Positions 62,636 through 64,000 of a stretch of 64,000 nt of DNA are shown one piece after another. The stretch lies in the NCBI GenBank assembly GCA_023511875.1, contig JAIMAQ010000007.1, forward strand, positions 62,001-126,000. Reading direction: 5' to 3'. The notes under the pieces were generated by a model, which was given only the letters and a program-made list of their open reading frames with translations, did no database searches and was not told the DNA's origin. Position 1 is the first letter of the stretch; the number at the start of each line of letters is the position of its first letter. The position numbers and the translations under genes are program-made. The stretch comes from Thermoflavifilum sp. GTDB taxonomy: Bacteria > Bacteroidota > Bacteroidia > Chitinophagales > Chitinophagaceae.

Positions 62636-64000
62636 CTATTGGATGATGAGGATGTCGAATGTGATATTTTGAGTCGAGGGATTTGCATCGTTGTTGCCAG
62701 TGTTAATAATGTTTATGGTAACTGTATTAGGTGCAGTAACAGCTGCCCACCCTATGCCATAGTGAGTGGGAAGCCCTCCCCGTGGGTTGACAATTACAAT
62801 GTTGCCTGGATTAGCACCTGTAACAGTCACAGATATCTTTTTGCTTGTTGTCCAATCAAAATTAAAATTAAAAGGAACAGACGGCGTCACACTGGTTTTG
62901 ATGATATTAGTCAGAGGCGTTCCATTGGCGCCCAATTCGAAACTCCCAATCACATGGAGATTGGCTTGGGGATTGCTGGTGCCGATGCCAACATTGCCGG
63001 CATTAGTAATTCTCATTTGTTCGGTATTATTCGTCTTAAATACCAGATCCTGGTTGTCTGTTGTGCCCAGGAAATTGGTGCCGGGTGTAGTGCCCGCATT
63101 GCCTGTGAGCGACCAGGCATTCAAGGCTGTAGAGGGGTTTTGCCATTGAGGGGCATTGCCTGCTCCTTGCGATACCAGCACTTGACCAGTGGTACCCGCA
63201 CTGCCGCTAGCTATCAGGGCGCTACCCAACGTTAAGCTACCTGTGAAATTTCCTGTGCCATTTACGTCTAATGTATAGCCAGGCGTAGTGTATTTACCTA
63301 TGCTCAGGGCATTCTGGAAAGCACCATAGTTATCGGCAACCAGTAGTTGGGGGTTGTCTGGGCTTGTTCCTCCAATATGAAACTCAGGGCCTCCTGATTT
63401 TACATAAGTGGGTCTGGTTTCAAAACGAATATTCCGTTGCGTACTTACGACTTTAAAAGCGAAATCAACCAATTGAGGACTGCCAGGGTCGGGCATTTGA
63501 AAGACAGCGCCATTTGAGCCGGTAATGTTTTGAAGGGTTAATAATACTCGCCCATATAGATTTCCTCTAGATTCTAGGGTTAATCCTGCGGTGTTATTGG
63601 CAGAAATGGTATCTCCAGTGTTGCCCGAGGCCAAATGAAGAGTGCCATTGACAAATAAATTATGAATGTCGGGTTGTTGAACGATGCTGTTCCCTAAGCT
63701 ATTGCTTCCCGTGAAAACAGCCAGGTAATTTGGAGTACCAGAAAATTTATTGTTTACATAATTCTGTGTAGCCAGCTTACCGGAGGTAGTATCGGCAGTG
63801 ATCACTCCAGTAGAGTTATTTACATTTACACCGAAGCCGCTGGTATATCTATTATTCACATAGTTGGTGGTTGTTACTTTAGTTGTATCTGCAGAAACAA
63901 CGCCTGTAGAATTATTTACATTCACACCGAAGCCACTTGTATACCTGTTGTTTACATAATTCATCGTTGTTACCTTCGTCGTATCTGCTGACACTATTCC
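62636..64000 (-). CDS. Tail-fibre-like surface repeat protein (5' end outside the window)
   Basis: 454 residues of a longer protein; the reading frame runs open off the right edge. The visible N-terminal part is built of 32-residue repeats (SADTTKVTTTNYVNN, then RYTSGFGVNVNNSTG). Then come a Gly/Asn/Thr-rich beta region and two copies of a motif seen in phage fibre and Bacteroidota surface proteins, YTLDVNGTGNFTGSL and NVGIGTSNPQANLHVIGSF. A compact beta domain ends the chain (FNFDWTTSKKISVTVTG...). No sorting domain is seen. Likely an exported adhesin or structural protein coupled to the next gene. Confidence 0.75.
   Translation of the reverse strand, partial: GIVSADTTKVTTMNYVNNRYTSGFGVNVNNSTGVVSADTTKVTTTNYVNNRYTSGFGVNVNNSTGVITADTTSGKLATQNYVNNKFSGTPNYLAVFTGSNSLGNSIVQQPDIHNLFVNGTLHLASGNTGDTISANNTAGLTLESRGNLYGRVLLTLQNITGSNGAVFQMPDPGSPQLVDFAFKVVSTQRNIRFETRPTYVKSGGPEFHIGGTSPDNPQLLVADNYGAFQNALSIGKYTTPGYTLDVNGTGNFTGSLTLGSALIASGSAGTTGQVLVSQGAGNAPQWQNPSTALNAWSLTGNAGTTPGTNFLGTTDNQDLVFKTNNTEQMRITNAGNVGIGTSNPQANLHVIGSFELGANGTPLTNIIKTSVTPSVPFNFNFDWTTSKKISVTVTGANPGNIVIVNPRGGLPTHYGIGWAAVTAPNTVTINIINTGNNDANPSTQNITFDILIIQ
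63740..64000 (-). repeat. Tandem 96-bp (32-codon) coding repeats
   Basis: The segment CCGAAGCC recurs at 63831 and 63927, 96 bp apart, and surrounding sequence aligns over the whole period; a third, shorter and diverged unit lies at 63740-63810. The units differ mostly at synonymous positions while the protein repeat is nearly identical. The array continues past the window edge, so copy number is unknown. Confidence 0.8.

Noticed and set aside
63740-64000. Regular spaced repeats that might be read as a CRISPR array.
   Set aside because: The 96-bp period is in frame, both 'repeat' and 'spacer' parts are conserved, and the translation is a protein repeat.

Overview
The window is chromosomal DNA of a member of the Bacteroidota, most likely of the Chitinophagales/Chitinophagaceae. 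Several things point there: Bacteroidota-type promoters (TTG or TTTG about 20 bp before TAnnTTTG), almost no Shine-Dalgarno signals, type IX secretion genes gldKLMN, a cargo protein with a type A sorting domain, short-form ComEC, DUF4271 and DUF5606 proteins, and a lid-less adenylate kinase. The genus is an inference. No phage, insertion sequence, CRISPR array or rRNA was seen. There is one tRNA (Phe-GAA).

Layout. 1-3.7 kb: the tail of an unknown + strand gene, then comEC-purH on the - strand. 3.8-6.6 kb: the heme genes hemN and hemG behind a hairpin-forming leader. 6.7-8.8 kb: a PadR regulator with a HAAS/PspC membrane protein under a palindrome-bearing promoter. 8.9-13.6 kb: feoB, recQ, tRNA-Phe. 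13.7-19.8 kb: amt and uvrB (-), then DUF5606 and an M3 peptidase (+). 19.8-23.1 kb: heme A synthase and a membrane patatin (-). 23.2-29 kb: housekeeping genes rnhB, rpoN, a PAP2-like gene, recA, adk and obg. 29-34.2 kb: M23 peptidase (-), then a BamA-family protein, DUF4271 and hemD (+). 34.4-39.8 kb: the gldKLMN core of the type IX machine, closed by a strong terminator, and a small lipoprotein. 39.8-47.5 kb, mostly -: acyl-CoA ligase, 2TM protein, TPR protein, serC-DUF1015, DUF502 and a phospholipase C-like protein. 47.6-54.4 kb: a TetR-controlled tripartite RND efflux operon with a 28-bp palindromic operator candidate. 54.9-56.5 kb: DUF4142, cupredoxin lipoprotein and ECF sigma factor in one - strand unit. 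56.6-60.3 kb: oxidoreductase plus MFS transporter, and a polysaccharide deacetylase. 60.3-64 kb: an unassigned reading frame, a type IX cargo protein, and a repeat-bearing fibre-like protein cut by the window edge.

The genes fit an aerobic, heme-requiring gliding or surface-secreting bacterium. hemN, hemG, hemD and ctaA serve heme and heme A synthesis. gldKLMN supply the motor and outer-membrane ring through which proteins like the one at 61-62.6 kb would be exported. The RND and PadR units look like envelope-stress or drug-responsive circuits with operators visible in the DNA. No wholly new system is proven. The best leads are the two palindromic operators, the hemN leader hairpin, the DUF4142/cupredoxin/ECF unit, the extra membrane helices of the RND pump and the repeat protein at the right edge.
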